Shown here: positions 6,770 through 7,592 of the stretch, in pieces
Position numbering within the stretch: the first letter of the stretch is position 1
How the letters are laid out: the number at the start of each line of letters is the position of its first letter
Assembly (NCBI GenBank): GCA_030627725.1
Contig: DAOVSZ010000126.1
Location: 1-7,592 of the forward strand
DNA length: 7,592 nt
Source of the DNA: Desulfobulbaceae bacterium
GTDB lineage: Bacteria; Desulfobacterota; Desulfobulbia; Desulfobulbales; DAOVSZ01
Direction of reading: 5' to 3'
Position numbers and translations under genes: made by a program
Notes under the pieces: generated by a model
Database searches by the model: none
Told to the model about the DNA's origin: nothing
What the model saw: only the letters and a program-made list of their open reading frames with translations

Positions 6770-6782
6770 CGGCGTAAGTCAC
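6770..6782. repeat. 13-bp imperfect direct repeat, copy 2 (at the hisA stop)
   Basis: Plus strand CGGCGTAAGTCAC, overlapping the last base of the hisA stop codon and extending into the spacer; partner of the copy at 6689-6701. It may be a piece of a dispersed intergenic element, since a second repeat type lies in the adjacent gene. Confidence 0.4.
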
Positions 6783-7546
6783 TAAACTCCTTTATGAAAA
6801 GCAACCGCCTCCTGATAAGTTATCCCGTTGCCGCCGAAGATATCAAGGGCGCTGCCGATTGTTGCATCGAGCCGGTTCCGGCCCAGGTCCTTTAAGCGCA
6901 ACAGATCGTCCATGTTGTGAATGCCGCCGGCATAGGTGGTGGGGATCGGAGACCAGCGACCGAGGCTTTCGGCAAGATCTTCCTCAATGCCCGCGCACTT
7001 GCCCTCCACGTCCACGGCATGGACCAGAAATTCTTTGCAGAACTTTGCAAAATAATCAAGAGCTTCCTTGGTGATGGTAACGGAGGTAAACTTCTGCCAG
7101 CGGTCGGTGACGATATAATAGCCGTCATCTTTTTTGCGGCAGCTTAAGTCAAGCACCAGCCTGTCGCTTCCAATGGCGGCAACAAGATCTTTGAGCCGGT
7201 CTTCAAGGACTTGTCCGTCCCGAAAGACAAAAGAGGTGATGATAACCGCCTCAGCCCCCTGATCAAGCCAGTACCCGGCATTATCGGCATTGATCCCGCC
7301 GCCGATCTGGAGCCCGCCCGGAAATGCCTGCAGGGCCTCGACGGCCGCCTTCTCATTTCCCGGACCCAGCATAATAACATGGCCACCGTACAATCCGTCC
7401 GCCTGGTACATTTTTGCATAATAGGAAGAAGGCTTGTCAGAGGCAAAATTGGTCTTCAGGTCCTGCTGCCGGGTATCGGAAAGGGTAGAACCGACAATTT
7501 GTTTTACATGACCGTCGTGGAGGTCAATACATGGTCTGAATTTCAT
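6782..7546 (-). CDS. hisA: Phosphoribosylformimino-AICAR ribotide isomerase, eukaryotic (HIS6) type
   Basis: 254 aa TIM-barrel enzyme of histidine synthesis that isomerises the aminoaldose ProFAR to the aminoketose PRFAR. It follows the fungal/plant HIS6 pattern, not standard bacterial HisA: KFRPCIDLHDGHVKQIVG at the start, then KTNF...PSSYYAKMY, HVIMLGPGN, LQIGGGIN, VLDLSCRK, FLVHAVDVEG, YAGGIHNMDDL and GSALDIFGGN, each with a close counterpart in yeast His6 as I remember it. Likely catalytic acids are Asp8 (strand 1) and Asp133 (strand 5); GGGIN (82-86) and the YAGG and GSALDIFGG loops should bind the two phosphates. Start: ATG at 7546; an in-frame TTG at 7552 would add two residues. No other his genes adjoin it here, so it is either isolated or at the end of an operon beyond the right edge. 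Confidence 0.93.
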   Translation of the reverse strand: MKFRPCIDLHDGHVKQIVGSTLSDTRQQDLKTNFASDKPSSYYAKMYQADGLYGGHVIMLGPGNEKAAVEALQAFPGGLQIGGGINADNAGYWLDQGAEAVIITSFVFRDGQVLEDRLKDLVAAIGSDRLVLDLSCRKKDDGYYIVTDRWQKFTSVTITKEALDYFAKFCKEFLVHAVDVEGKCAGIEEDLAESLGRWSPIPTTYAGGIHNMDDLLRLKDLGRNRLDATIGSALDIFGGNGITYQEAVAFHKGV

Positions 7547-7558
7547 CGGCAAAAAAAT

Positions 7559-7588
7559 CTCTCGCAGAGTTCACAGGGGCACAGAGAA
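7559..7588. repeat. Possible dispersed-repeat fragment upstream of hisA
   Basis: CTCTCGCAGAG (7559-7569) followed by TTCACAGGGGCACAGAGA. The CTCT/AGAG and CACAG pieces resemble 'CTCTGTG...' repeats I recall between genes in many environmental bacteria. On the minus strand CTCTGCGAGAG followed by A and seven T looks like a very small terminator, but the stem is only 4 bp and it lies in the hisA leader. The right edge cuts it off. Confidence 0.25.
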
Positions 7589-7592
7589 AAAC

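Noticed and set aside
7550..7569. CTCT-GCG-AGAG followed by a run of T on the minus strand as a rho-independent terminator.
   Set aside because: The stem has only 4 bp and it lies directly upstream of hisA, where it would end the hisA transcript before its start.

Overview
All six genes in this window lie on the minus strand, so transcription runs from high to low coordinates. In transcription order they are: a HisA of the eukaryotic (fungal/plant HIS6) type (7546-6782), a PldB-like secreted alpha/beta hydrolase (6632-5502), a GGDEF-PilZ diguanylate cyclase (5383-4220), and a tightly packed three-gene cluster for an NAD(H)-linked cytoplasmic formate dehydrogenase. That cluster is a NuoE-like subunit (4185-3709), a NuoF/HydB-like subunit (3712-1934) and a selenocysteine-containing catalytic subunit FdhA (1931 to the left edge, where it is cut off).

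The organism is most likely an anaerobic bacterium of the Desulfobacterota (sulfate-reducing or syntrophic 'deltaproteobacteria'). This is inferred from three things: a Sec-dependent, NADH-coupled cytoplasmic formate dehydrogenase, a GGDEF-PilZ c-di-GMP protein, and short 7-bp intergenic repeats of a kind I associate with that group. No RNA gene or species marker is present, so the assignment is tentative.

Formate dehydrogenase region (1-4185). The subunits overlap by 4 bp (NuoE-like/NuoF-like) or are 2 bp apart (NuoF-like/FdhA), with the fdhA Shine-Dalgarno inside the end of the upstream gene. Together they should carry electrons between formate at a Mo/W-Sec centre and NAD(H) at FMN through a long chain of Fe-S clusters. 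Two extra ferredoxin-type clusters and a CPAxxC segment on the NuoF-like subunit resemble HydB of electron-bifurcating hydrogenases, so ferredoxin may be a third partner. The FdhA frame is interrupted by an in-frame UGA at 887-885. A SECIS-like hairpin follows immediately, and the same frame continues open to the window edge with formate dehydrogenase sequence. A gene caller that does not decode UGA would split this gene.

Upstream region (4220-7592). The diguanylate cyclase stops 34 bp before the chosen start of the NuoE-like gene with no visible terminator, so it may be the first gene of the formate dehydrogenase transcript. Its own upstream spacer holds a possible promoter overlapping a 20-bp inverted repeat. 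The hydrolase and HisA genes look functionally unrelated to formate. Between and within them are repeats: a 7-bp tandem repeat lying inside the coding sequence for the hydrolase signal peptide, a hairpin presenting the hydrolase Shine-Dalgarno, a 13-bp imperfect direct repeat between the two genes, and a repeat-like fragment upstream of hisA.

No window-scale unknown system is evident. The most unusual points are the eukaryotic-type HisA, the repeat recruited into a coding region, the UGA-interrupted fdhA, and the c-di-GMP enzyme attached to a formate dehydrogenase operon.
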